From the IMG/VR virus record IMGVR_UViG_3300042463_000422, positions 1 through 64,000 of that record: a stretch of DNA of 64,000 nt. One strand, written 5' to 3'. Below the pieces are notes generated by a model. That model saw only the letters and a list, made by a program, of their open reading frames with translations. It had not been told where the DNA came from and did not search any database. The first letter of the stretch is position 1; each line of letters begins with the position of its first letter. The translations under genes were made by a program, and so were the position numbers. The DNA is from a virus. Positions 51,801-59,304 of this stretch are shown one piece after another.

Positions 51801-54800
51801 GAGGCGTTGGATGCTCTTCGTGAGCAGGTTGGCACACGGGCGTCCGTGGCCATGGAGGCCGCGTTCAACCAGCAGACTGCATTCGACTTCATCGATGGCC
51901 AGCAAAGTGTAGTCAACGTCGAGATAGACGATGTATTAACAAACTACGATCGCGGCCTGAAGAAGTGGGTGCTCAAGAACATCGACAGTAAATCGCCTGT
52001 TGGGTTCTCACCCAAGAAGAACTTGGTCATCGCGGTTCGCAACTCCCGCAAGAAGTCGCTCGTCGAGAAGAAAACAACCGCGATGAGCTCGTCCGTCAAC
52101 GAAGACGGCGAGGAGAGCTCACCGATCGAGCAGTTTGCTCAGCCTGTTAATAAAGAGAGTGCTGCTTCGCTGGCGTCCATCTTCAGGAATGTCGAGGCGC
52201 TTGCTGATGCCGTGGTCTCTGCAATCCAGAAGGCCGAGGCTGCTGTGCGTGGGCGTCAGCTGACCCCTGATGAGTTCACCAAGGCTGTCGTCAGTGGATT
52301 CAAATCACTGATTCCAAACGCCCCTGCAAACGTAGCCGCAACTCTTGAGAGTATCGGTCTCACTGCATCTGGAAACCTTCAAGACATCTACGACGAGAAG
52401 GGTATCGATGGCGTTGATAATGCCATCGCTGAAGGTGAAGCCCTCCTAGCCAACGCTGCCGCTCAGGACACTGGCAACCAGTCTCTCCAGCAGGGCGAGA
52501 TAACCCTGGCCGACGCAATCAACACCGTGCTTGCTGGCAACACTGCTAGTAGCTGGATGCGCGGCATCGCTGAGAAGCTACTCAAGGCCAAGCTCCGTGC
52601 CCGTGTGGTTGTGCTGTCCGACGCTGAGTTCGATCGCATCGCCCCGCGCCCCGGACAGGCCGCGTTCTACGACTCCAACCCTCAGTCCGACACGATCTAC
52701 ATCCGCCAGTCTGCTGCGTCGCACGACTACTTGGTCATGCACGAGGCGGTCCACGCGGCCACGGTGTACGCGCTGCGGACCAACGTGAGCTTCCGTAACG
52801 AGGTTCGCCGGTTGCGCGACGCTGCCGTCAACGCTCTTGGAGCGAACAGCTTCTACGGCCTGCAGGAGCACGGCTCCAACTTCAACAACCTGGCCGAGTT
52901 CGTCGGCGAGTCGATGTCCAGCCAGGAGTTCCGCGATGCGCTGAACGGTGTGGTCGACAAGGATGGTCAGTCGCTGTGGACCAAGTTCCTCAACCTGATC
53001 GGCCGCCTGTTCGGGTTCAAGGGTGAGCAGAAGACCCTGCTCGATCAGATCGTCAACCTGAGCACCGAGCAGTTCGCGCCTAACATCGCCATCAGCGAGG
53101 GTGATCAGGGTGTTGGTGAGCTCATGTCTGCACCGCAGATTGAGAGCGCCGAGCAGCTGAACGATCTAACATCTGTACCCGGACTCAACGCGGCGAACAT
53201 CGCTGCGATCGAGAACCTGGCGGCGACGCAGGCCCAGATGGTTCCGGGTTCAATCGTTTCCCAGATTGCAACGCTTCCTACCACGGTGCGTCGTAGCTTG
53301 AATTGGCTTGTTGAGCAGGCTGCTGCATCTCCATCACCTAAAGCCCTGTCCTCGATGCCAACCGTTACCGAGGAGGATGTGCAGGCCAAGCATGAGGCGG
53401 CGCACGCTGTCGACAAGCTGGCTCGAGATGTTGAGAACGAACGCAGCAAGGTGCTCGAAAGCCTTGAAGAGCAACGGAATCAGTACGCCGCTTTGATCAA
53501 CGGCCTGAAGGCTAACCTTGCATCGGCCAACGCTGAAGTGGCTGCAACCACTGGTGTCGTTGACAACCTTGTCGAAGACTACAAGGACTACGTTGAAGAC
53601 GTGAAGTCGGTCAGCGGTGTGTTGAGCATGGCTCAAAAAACAGCCATCGAGAAAGAGGCTGAGATTGTGCGCCGCACGCACAAGGAGTCCGACCAGATGC
53701 GCAAGGCGATCTCGGCGATTGCTGAAGGTGTCACTGACGCTGAGCTCAACAACGCTCAGACCAACGACGACATCGTCAACATCATCGCCACTCGCAAGAT
53801 GTTGGACGGAAAGGTTCTACCCGAGACGATCAACACGCTCTTCACTGTTGGCTCATCAGGCAAGACCCCGCTTCAGTCCATGCGCCGGTTGATCCCCGCG
53901 TTGAAGATGATCAAGAAGATCAACTCCAACATCGCCGGGGTAAGGGCTTCAGTCGATGCGTTCGAGAAGGCTGTGTCTGGAATGACCGGCAACAAGCAGC
54001 GCAAGGTGAACCCTCGCGCATTCGCTCGCCTCTATCGCCGAGTCCTCCAGAAACAGTCTAAAGCCATTGAGGAGGCGCGGCTGCTTGATAACACCATCAA
54101 CCGGATGGAGCGCAAGATTCTCCGGTTGGTTCAGGAGCTCGACGTTTACGACAACTTGGTCGCGTCGCCTGAGTTCTCATCTCAGTACGAGGAGGCGATC
54201 CGAAACCTGAACATTCTATCCAGCAACGCTGGAGATTATGGTGGCGCAGAGGGTGCCAAGAGCGACCGCAAGGTTACCTACAAAATTGGATCTCAACTGT
54301 ACACCATTGAGTACAGCGCAGACCCAGTAACCAACGCGAACAACAACGCTGTTGTGATGAGCGCGCTTACTGCGATTGAGGCAGAGCTTAAGAAGCCGCT
54401 GAGCCCGATCGATCGCTACAAGCTGAAGTGGATGCGCACCAAGCTGACGTTGTTCTCAAATCCGATGGGGGACGCCGCTCTTGCGATCAACAGTTTCGAC
54501 ATCATCAACCGGCTGCGTGTTGCAATCCCGATCCTCACGCCGCTGATCGATCGCGCTTACGTCTTATCTTTGATGCCGGGCACTGTCGGCAAGGAGCTCC
54601 GAATCCTGCTCAAGGTTTCCATGTCGGTTGCGTCTGGTATTGAGGCGGCCCGCATGAATCCGCGGTACGGTGAGTACGCGATCAACCTTGCCGTCGACAA
54701 CGCTATCAAGAGCCATCCCGGTCTCGACGCTCGCACTTGGGACAAGGAGGTTCTGAACGAGTTCCTCGGCAGCAATCAGGAGCGCACCGGTCGCAACCTC

Positions 54801-57800
54801 AAGGTTGGCGACACCACCGCATTCGGCCACGTCATCACCAAGGAGGATGTGAAAGCGGCTGAGCTTCAGGCCCGGTTCGCTGACGCGATCTATAAGGCGG
54901 CTCGCGGTTCTGAGAGCGGCGGCATCGCCATGTACTATCCGACTCTGGTTCAGGAGTCGTTCATTCAGAATGGCGAGAAGCGCACCCGATACCGTTACGC
55001 TTATGCGGGCGGCGCGTTCACGACCCCGATGATTCTGGATCGAAGCGAGCTTCCCGGAAGCGTGCTCGACATGGCGAAGCAGTGGTACAATTACGGTACT
55101 AGCCCATCAACAGCCTACTCCAACCGACTCGCGCTTCTGCAGGGTCGCAAGTGGTTGGTCAACTTCGCACTCAAGCACGTCATGGAGACAAGCCCTCTCT
55201 ACAAGAGGAAGTCTCCGTACGCGAAGATCTATCAATCCCTCGCCGATCGCTATGCGTCTACAGGCAAGCTGCCCGGAACCCTAGATGATCTGGTCAATGA
55301 CATCGACGCGATGACTCCGGCTCTCGGAGACGAGGTTGCGCGCAAGGCTGAGATAACCCAGCGACTGGTCGAAGAGATCAATCAGTTCGTTGAATCGTAC
55401 CTGACTCAGGTTCAGGGTTCTGATCGCGATGAAGAGACTGCTGCTCTGAAGACCGATGCGCTGTCGGCCAACTCTTTTAACTCGATCATCAGCGGGTCAA
55501 ATAACTTCACCAAGCCTCGTGGTGAAATGGTTGCTCCGTCCAACTTCTACAACTTCACACTGTCGAGCGATAGCGCCAAGGGTGTGATCGCGCACTCGGC
55601 CATGATGCCGATTCGCATGCGCCAGTTGACGCTGATGGGAGATGCCAAGAAGGCGTTCGAGGTTGAGCTCGCAAAGATCAACGATGAGATCAAGAACCGA
55701 AAGGGGTCAGCAGGATATCTTAATCGCGAATGGACTGAGCCGAAGCGGAACGTGCTCTCTGGTAAAGCGTATCTGAATCAAGGCCAGTTGATTGATCTCG
55801 TTACGATGATCAACAACAGCCTCGATGTTCTTAAGCAGACGCTTGAGAAGCCTGCTGTTGGACGCCTTCAGACCACCGTTATCGAGGATATGCTGCAAGT
55901 TCGCCGAGTGATGCTGGTTGCTCAGCTGACATCGGCGATTATGAACTTCACTCAGGCCGTGACCGCGGGGCAGTTCACTCCGAGCATCTATCTTCAGGGC
56001 TACAAGCCGAAGAGCCTGGTCAAACAGAGCCTGCTGCAGATTGTCAGAGGCGCTTGGGATACCGCTGCCGCGCTGTCTTCCGAGAACAAGGCGGTGTCTG
56101 GATGGCTCAAGGCCAACAAGTCCAAGTCCATGTTCCTGATGCGCAAGTTCGCTGAGCGCACCGAGGAGTTCCAGAAGATGCAGGCTCGTTCCAATTTCGA
56201 GGGATTCGCTGCTCCCAGATTGGGTGTGTTTGAACGTGCTAGGATCATTCGACAACTCGGAGGGTATGGATCTCAAGTTGAGGGTTTTGCTGACTCCAAG
56301 GGCTCCACGTCGCAGGCGCTTGAGAGCGTCTTCTCGAAGTGGTTTCTTCCGCACGTTGTGCTGGCAGTTCAGAACATCCCGGCATCGGTTGATCGAGTGG
56401 CAAACATGATCAACCTCATGTCCATTCAGGACTCGCTGAATCTTGTGATGCGTTCCGGCACATCAATCATGGAGAAGCGAGCGGCGTCTGGCGCTGCCGG
56501 ATGGGACAACTGGTCTGACCCGAAGAACCTGATCAGCGAGGCTGAGGCCGAGGCCGCTGGTTGGCAGCGTGAGACTCTGGTCAACATGCGTCAGGCGTTC
56601 TCTGGGCTTGGTGGCTTGGAGCGCGTGCTGCACGACTACTGGTTGCGGGTGCAGGCTGCCAAGGTTGCAGGCACTAGCATCGATGACGTCCCACCGATTG
56701 CTGATGAGGGATTCAACCGCGACATATCACGCGAGCTTCTCGGCATGACCAATGCCGCGATGGAGGGCATGCGTCCTGAGGCTATTCAGGGCCGCACCGT
56801 GTTGGGTCGCATCTACAACTTCCTGTTCACGTTCTCCAGCTGGGTGAACCGATACTTCAGCACGCTTGGAAACCTGACTGCTGTTGACCCGAAGCGTGGC
56901 TACATCAATTTCGCTGCTTACTCAGCGGTCTCGATGGCGCTTCTTCTGACTGTGCTTGCCATCTCTGGGGCATGGAACAACGAGATCCGTGGGTTCTTCT
57001 ACGAATTCGTGAAGGGTCGGCCGTACGCAGTGACCCGCGTTGGTGATGTGCTCCGAGATACCACCCCCGGAAGCATTGCGAAGCTGGCAGCTGCGTCGAT
57101 TGGCTTGATGGTCCCCTACGCTGGCGAGTCGATAGCCAATCTGGTGGGCGGTCAGAACTACCGGAACTCTCCGACCGATATCGCCAGCTTCTCGCAGAGT
57201 GTGCAGCTGGCCAAGACGTTCTCATCCGCCATCGAGAGCGGCATGAAGACTGGTGACTGGACTGGAACACTGGTCAACACGTTGCGTCAGACGGTGCCAG
57301 GAACCGATGCTGTGCTTAACCGATTGCCGGGTGTGCGTGCTGCAGATGCATCGGCTGATGCAGGACGTGCCGCCCGTGTCGCTGCTGGCCCGCTGGAGCT
57401 CTCCGACAAGGGTGGGCAGGGTGGAACACCCACCAAGTTCAGCAACCTCGTCAGAAGGGCAGAGGCTGCCGCCGCTGGTGGCAACCTTGAGGAAGCCAGA
57501 AGCCTGCTTGAGCAAGCCGCTGAGGAGAAGAAGAAGACTGGAGGCACCGATCCGTACGGTGCTGTGAAGTCTGCGATCGCCGGCCGATCTGTTGATCGGA
57601 AGACGTTCGGCCGAAAGCTGACGGACGACGAGCGTGAGGGGCTGCTCTCTCGCATGAGCGATGGTCAGCGTGCTGCCTATCAGAAGGCGGAAGACGCCAA
57701 CAATGCACTTGCCGGCCTAGTTCCTGAATCGGGAAGCCGAGGCGAGTACGAGCGGGTTGGCGGAAAGCCGAAGACTGCGATCGATCGAATGAACACGAAG

Positions 57801-57980
57801 CTCAGGAAGATCCGCCGCTCCGCTACACCCAAGGCGTTGAGGGCGATCAACAAGAAGATCAAGTCCCTCAAGCCGAAGAAGCTGAAGATCTCGAAGCCGA
57901 AGAACGTGTCCGGCTCAAGGCTGCTGCGACCAAAAGCTCGGGGGGCGGGGGCTTCTGTGCTGCGCCCCGCCTCGATGTGA
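48819..57980 (+). CDS. Giant internal virion protein with metallopeptidase motif (3053 aa)
   Basis: N-terminus IIAVEGQGNLQFGDDWSDEQ, as in many phage 'polyvalent' proteins. Gly/Ala-rich, amphipathic region to ~300; long Ala/Lys/Glu coiled coil at ~600-655; zincin motif HEAVH at 1308-1312 with a possible third ligand E1360 in LAEFVGE; further helical regions at ~1480-1850; C-terminal part with a membrane-like helix (SAVSMALLLTVLAISGAW, ~2705). Giant multi-domain proteins at this place are injected with the DNA and may act on the cell envelope or host proteins. The peptidase and C-terminal similarity to LPD38-type regions are inferred. Confidence 0.75.
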   Translation: MPKIIAVEGQGNLQFGDDWSDEQIDQYIEDKYFGGQSSAQSQAIPAAEKQGVWDSFTSGFGRGFEAGGIPFYSGGKEAVKSVGVLSAALAAREGTASDEQMQRLREYKAEEDKAAAEAEGRGSLERIAYGVGRVLGEAPGFAGELALTGGIATAGEKAAVKAAATAVKALGKETAYTATRKAADWAADKVSGRIVRGAAGAAAQTIPSGAARIVSGTAERMTPGFELEEAPGGTYFTETKQADPFVTAAYKALGDQFIEVLSERSGGFLTDMLGTGARKAGLGSTIDWASGLKKAVAGRVAQKYPGMFEGNNFIDAIGKTTKWDGVFGEMLEERAGEVGRAALGVQDYQAPSMEQLATEALGFGLIDAGFNGARLAAALSKKNLSKDQRARTQQALDAVTAAEIITPQTDLVENQEPISGDVAGSTVAITPSGRIIRTNSAKRRAELEAGLFLQQDSGQVIDDQEVADEQRVGQYPPEGFGTGVIPSAEEQQRRAAVRARVASRNREAANAARLQAMAAEEQAQREADAAAAVPQSRESAADQLNAVTSLLADQEALVNQPQSRFGPGARGEVPQTIRDAGTDVMAKLRALQQRDRELNAQIEAEIAARAEAKRLAAEKAAQEQAAREQAAAQARAAAEKAAQEKAAAEAAAANTPTSPPTDISLPVGTGAAPVGGVPVAAPVVASNGTQIQAPPAAAVATVQPAKTETPSGPAGSQTTQAQNQLTPPASRVAEVNAEVISAKPDHYYRSIQTPEDLDGTRHMDLGRIWPDTFVIEMSPEQKATNTGANDTFRGKVNPNNVTRIIYDNRSYSEYPADYVQALRSRFPNAEFVDAVLNDKEDGYVVLRKTPSINANQVQGPVAAPKYSDGTEVKAGDTIRWRTAAGKNEVLGTIDSIKDGVPQVRVTQLSKKAPNTQKIGNIELSGVYPVINSNLLEKREPVKEEEKKKIGRPSKITQTDDENVAAILEEGVNHPMWPRFSELMRGALNENEADEEALDALREQVGTRASVAMEAAFNQQTAFDFIDGQQSVVNVEIDDVLTNYDRGLKKWVLKNIDSKSPVGFSPKKNLVIAVRNSRKKSLVEKKTTAMSSSVNEDGEESSPIEQFAQPVNKESAASLASIFRNVEALADAVVSAIQKAEAAVRGRQLTPDEFTKAVVSGFKSLIPNAPANVAATLESIGLTASGNLQDIYDEKGIDGVDNAIAEGEALLANAAAQDTGNQSLQQGEITLADAINTVLAGNTASSWMRGIAEKLLKAKLRARVVVLSDAEFDRIAPRPGQAAFYDSNPQSDTIYIRQSAASHDYLVMHEAVHAATVYALRTNVSFRNEVRRLRDAAVNALGANSFYGLQEHGSNFNNLAEFVGESMSSQEFRDALNGVVDKDGQSLWTKFLNLIGRLFGFKGEQKTLLDQIVNLSTEQFAPNIAISEGDQGVGELMSAPQIESAEQLNDLTSVPGLNAANIAAIENLAATQAQMVPGSIVSQIATLPTTVRRSLNWLVEQAAASPSPKALSSMPTVTEEDVQAKHEAAHAVDKLARDVENERSKVLESLEEQRNQYAALINGLKANLASANAEVAATTGVVDNLVEDYKDYVEDVKSVSGVLSMAQKTAIEKEAEIVRRTHKESDQMRKAISAIAEGVTDAELNNAQTNDDIVNIIATRKMLDGKVLPETINTLFTVGSSGKTPLQSMRRLIPALKMIKKINSNIAGVRASVDAFEKAVSGMTGNKQRKVNPRAFARLYRRVLQKQSKAIEEARLLDNTINRMERKILRLVQELDVYDNLVASPEFSSQYEEAIRNLNILSSNAGDYGGAEGAKSDRKVTYKIGSQLYTIEYSADPVTNANNNAVVMSALTAIEAELKKPLSPIDRYKLKWMRTKLTLFSNPMGDAALAINSFDIINRLRVAIPILTPLIDRAYVLSLMPGTVGKELRILLKVSMSVASGIEAARMNPRYGEYAINLAVDNAIKSHPGLDARTWDKEVLNEFLGSNQERTGRNLKVGDTTAFGHVITKEDVKAAELQARFADAIYKAARGSESGGIAMYYPTLVQESFIQNGEKRTRYRYAYAGGAFTTPMILDRSELPGSVLDMAKQWYNYGTSPSTAYSNRLALLQGRKWLVNFALKHVMETSPLYKRKSPYAKIYQSLADRYASTGKLPGTLDDLVNDIDAMTPALGDEVARKAEITQRLVEEINQFVESYLTQVQGSDRDEETAALKTDALSANSFNSIISGSNNFTKPRGEMVAPSNFYNFTLSSDSAKGVIAHSAMMPIRMRQLTLMGDAKKAFEVELAKINDEIKNRKGSAGYLNREWTEPKRNVLSGKAYLNQGQLIDLVTMINNSLDVLKQTLEKPAVGRLQTTVIEDMLQVRRVMLVAQLTSAIMNFTQAVTAGQFTPSIYLQGYKPKSLVKQSLLQIVRGAWDTAAALSSENKAVSGWLKANKSKSMFLMRKFAERTEEFQKMQARSNFEGFAAPRLGVFERARIIRQLGGYGSQVEGFADSKGSTSQALESVFSKWFLPHVVLAVQNIPASVDRVANMINLMSIQDSLNLVMRSGTSIMEKRAASGAAGWDNWSDPKNLISEAEAEAAGWQRETLVNMRQAFSGLGGLERVLHDYWLRVQAAKVAGTSIDDVPPIADEGFNRDISRELLGMTNAAMEGMRPEAIQGRTVLGRIYNFLFTFSSWVNRYFSTLGNLTAVDPKRGYINFAAYSAVSMALLLTVLAISGAWNNEIRGFFYEFVKGRPYAVTRVGDVLRDTTPGSIAKLAAASIGLMVPYAGESIANLVGGQNYRNSPTDIASFSQSVQLAKTFSSAIESGMKTGDWTGTLVNTLRQTVPGTDAVLNRLPGVRAADASADAGRAARVAAGPLELSDKGGQGGTPTKFSNLVRRAEAAAAGGNLEEARSLLEQAAEEKKKTGGTDPYGAVKSAIAGRSVDRKTFGRKLTDDEREGLLSRMSDGQRAAYQKAEDANNALAGLVPESGSRGEYERVGGKPKTAIDRMNTKLRKIRRSATPKALRAINKKIKSLKPKKLKISKPKNVSGSRLLRPKARGAGASVLRPASM

Positions 57981-58281
57981 ACGACAGGGGGCTGACGGTC
58001 TTCCGCGGGTCGAGAGACCTGCGGAGGAAGTATCGGTGACGCCAGAGGTTGCGGAGTGTGACGCCGCAGCCTCGCATGAATGCGTCAGCATCTCCGATGG
58101 AGACCTTGTCCCACGACTTCATCAGCGACAGGTCGCGCACCTTTTCATAGGAGAGTCCGCTACGCTTGGCGATGTCGTGATGTGTGAGGCGCTTGGCCCC
58201 TCGACCTTTACCCTCCCGCGCCAAGAGCCGGATGATCTGGGGAGGGAATGCACTGAGCATTTGGGAGATCGTGTCTTTCAT
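57868..58281 (-). CDS. HTH DNA-binding protein (137 aa)
   Basis: Residues 32-57 (LTHHDIAKRSGLSYEKVR and following) are a helix-turn-helix, followed by NLWRHRYFLRRS. The C-terminal ~37 residues are read from the strand opposite the end of the giant virion gene (113-base convergent overlap) and are low complexity, so only the first ~100 residues may matter. It is the last gene of the transcript starting at 58761 and is a regulator candidate. Confidence 0.55.
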   Translation of the reverse strand: MKDTISQMLSAFPPQIIRLLAREGKGRGAKRLTHHDIAKRSGLSYEKVRDLSLMKSWDKVSIGDADAFMRGCGVTLRNLWRHRYFLRRSLDPRKTVSPLSFTSRRGAAQKPPPPELLVAAALSRTRSSASRSSASSA

Positions 58282-58376
58282 CTGCAGCTGACTGTAAATG
58301 GATGACCCATCGGATTGAACGGCTGGATTTCAACAAGGTTCCAGTGAGTAGGTTTGCATCCACCCCACCGTCTCTC

Positions 58377-58433
58377 AGCCAAAGTACCCGAACCTCTGGA
58401 CCCTAGGCCCAGCGTGTCTTATGCCCGTCGGCT
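58377..58433 (-). other. tRNA-like folded element
   Basis: On the leftward strand AGCCGA (58433-58428) pairs with TTGGCT (58382-58377) with one G-U, and within it CTGGG...TCCAG forms a five-pair arm with a seven-base loop; both need G-U pairs that do not exist on the other strand. At 57 bases it is too short for a normal tRNA and lacks a T-arm. It may be a degraded tRNA or a separate small fold. The rest of 58282-58456 shows nothing. Confidence 0.25.
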
Positions 58434-58456
58434 TTCTCTACACCATGGATCAAAAT

Positions 58457-58531
58457 TGGTAGCGGGGGGTGGACTCGAACCACCGACCGTCTGCTTATGA
58501 GGCAGCCTAGCTACCACTGCTACACCCCGCC
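58457..58531 (-). tRNA. tRNA with CAU anticodon (Met or Ile2)
   Basis: A complete 75-base tRNA including an encoded CCA (58457-58459). Acceptor GGCGGGG/CCCCGCT with a G-U first pair, D-arm TAGC/GCTA, anticodon loop CTCATAA (CAT at 58499-58497), T-arm GGTGG-TTCGAGT-CCACC. The anticodon stem lacks the three G-C pairs of initiator tRNA, so it is an elongator Met tRNA or, if the C is modified to lysidine, an Ile tRNA for AUA. Confidence 0.9.
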
Positions 58532-58540
58532 ACGAAAGCA

Positions 58541-58628
58541 ACTGGGGCGCTCCGTTTTATGCGGTTACGGAGCAGGGATACCATGTGACCAGCGAACCAC
58601 CACCGCCGCAATCCCTGCTTGCCCCAGT
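58541..58628 (-). ncRNA. Compact three-way-junction RNA
   Basis: Closing stem 58621-58628/58541-58548 (8 perfect pairs), arm 1 58611-58616/58574-58579 (6 pairs, 31-base loop), arm 2 58567-58573/58549-58555 (7 pairs, 11-base loop). The two loops contain complementary pentamers (58606-58610 and 58560-58564), so a loop-loop interaction is possible. Nearly every base is paired or in a named loop; there is no open frame. It lies nine bases upstream of the tRNA in the same transcript. No known family is recognised. Confidence 0.6.
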
Positions 58629-58760
58629 AGAAAATGTGCCCGTTGTTGTCTCAGTGTGAGGAGGCTAGAAGATCCTTCCCCCTCGGGCGCACTGCGGATG
58701 CCGGTCTTTCCCGACTGTCACTGCTTGTCATCGCAGACTTGAGTCAACCAGTGCTCACTA

Positions 58761-58789
58761 GGTGTAGTACACCATGTGGGCGGTGTCAA
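58761..58789 (-). promoter_or_regulatory. Promoter/operator of the RNA-tRNA-HTH unit
   Basis: TTGACA (58784-58789), ten bases, then GGTGTACTACACC (58761-58773). It stands directly after the SSB stop. Between it and the three-way-junction RNA (58629-58760) a further imperfect stem (CTGCG-ATG with CATC-CGCAG, 58691-58735) is visible, but no gene. Confidence 0.7.
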
Positions 58790-58797
58790 CGAGTGCT

Positions 58798-59265
58798 TTA
58801 GAAAGGCACGTCGTCGTCCATACTGACAGGACCATCGTTGGAAACACCCGCAGCAGCCTGCCGCTGGCTGACAGGGGCCTGCTGTTGATTGAAGCGTTGG
58901 ACATTGGAACCGCCACCAGTCGGAGGAGTGGACGGCCGAGACAGCAGCTGGAGGTTCTCACCAAAGATGCCGAGCTTGCTCCGCTTCTCGCCCGTCTTCT
59001 TATCCTCCCACTGGTCGAGCTTGAGGCGTCCGTCGATCAGGATGGGGTCACCCTTCTTGACGTACTTACTGACCACGTCGGAAACCTTCCCGATGAAGTC
59101 AACGTCGACGAACGTGGTTTCCTCCTTCTTCTCACCACTCTCAGTGGAGAACTTGCGGGAGACTGCCAGTCCGATCTTTGCGATAGAGGTGCCCTTGGGG
59201 GTGACCCTGACTTCGGGATCACGGGTGACGTTGCCCATGAGGACGACCTTGTTGTACGATGCCAT
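58798..59265 (-). CDS. ssb: Single-stranded DNA-binding protein
   Basis: 155 residues with the OB-fold start of bacterial-type SSB (MASYNKVVLMGNVTRDPEVR, then TSIAKIGLAVSRKF), a Gln/Pro-rich linker and the acidic C-terminal tip DDDVPF that recruits partner proteins. It coats single-stranded DNA in replication and recombination. AAGGA precedes the ATG. It follows the recombinase gene by 39 bases; a hairpin (about 59282-59309) lies in that gap. Confidence 0.92.
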   Translation of the reverse strand: MASYNKVVLMGNVTRDPEVRVTPKGTSIAKIGLAVSRKFSTESGEKKEETTFVDVDFIGKVSDVVSKYVKKGDPILIDGRLKLDQWEDKKTGEKRSKLGIFGENLQLLSRPSTPPTGGGSNVQRFNQQQAPVSQRQAAAGVSNDGPVSMDDDVPF

Positions 59266-59304
59266 GTTATTCCTTTTGGTTAGTGATAGCGCACGAAGCG
59301 CGTG

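Noticed and set aside
58629-58695. Stem TGTGCCCG/CGGGCGCA as part of the RNA region
   Set aside because: On the leftward strand it contains a C-A mismatch, and it pairs properly only in the rightward RNA, which is not expected to be made here.
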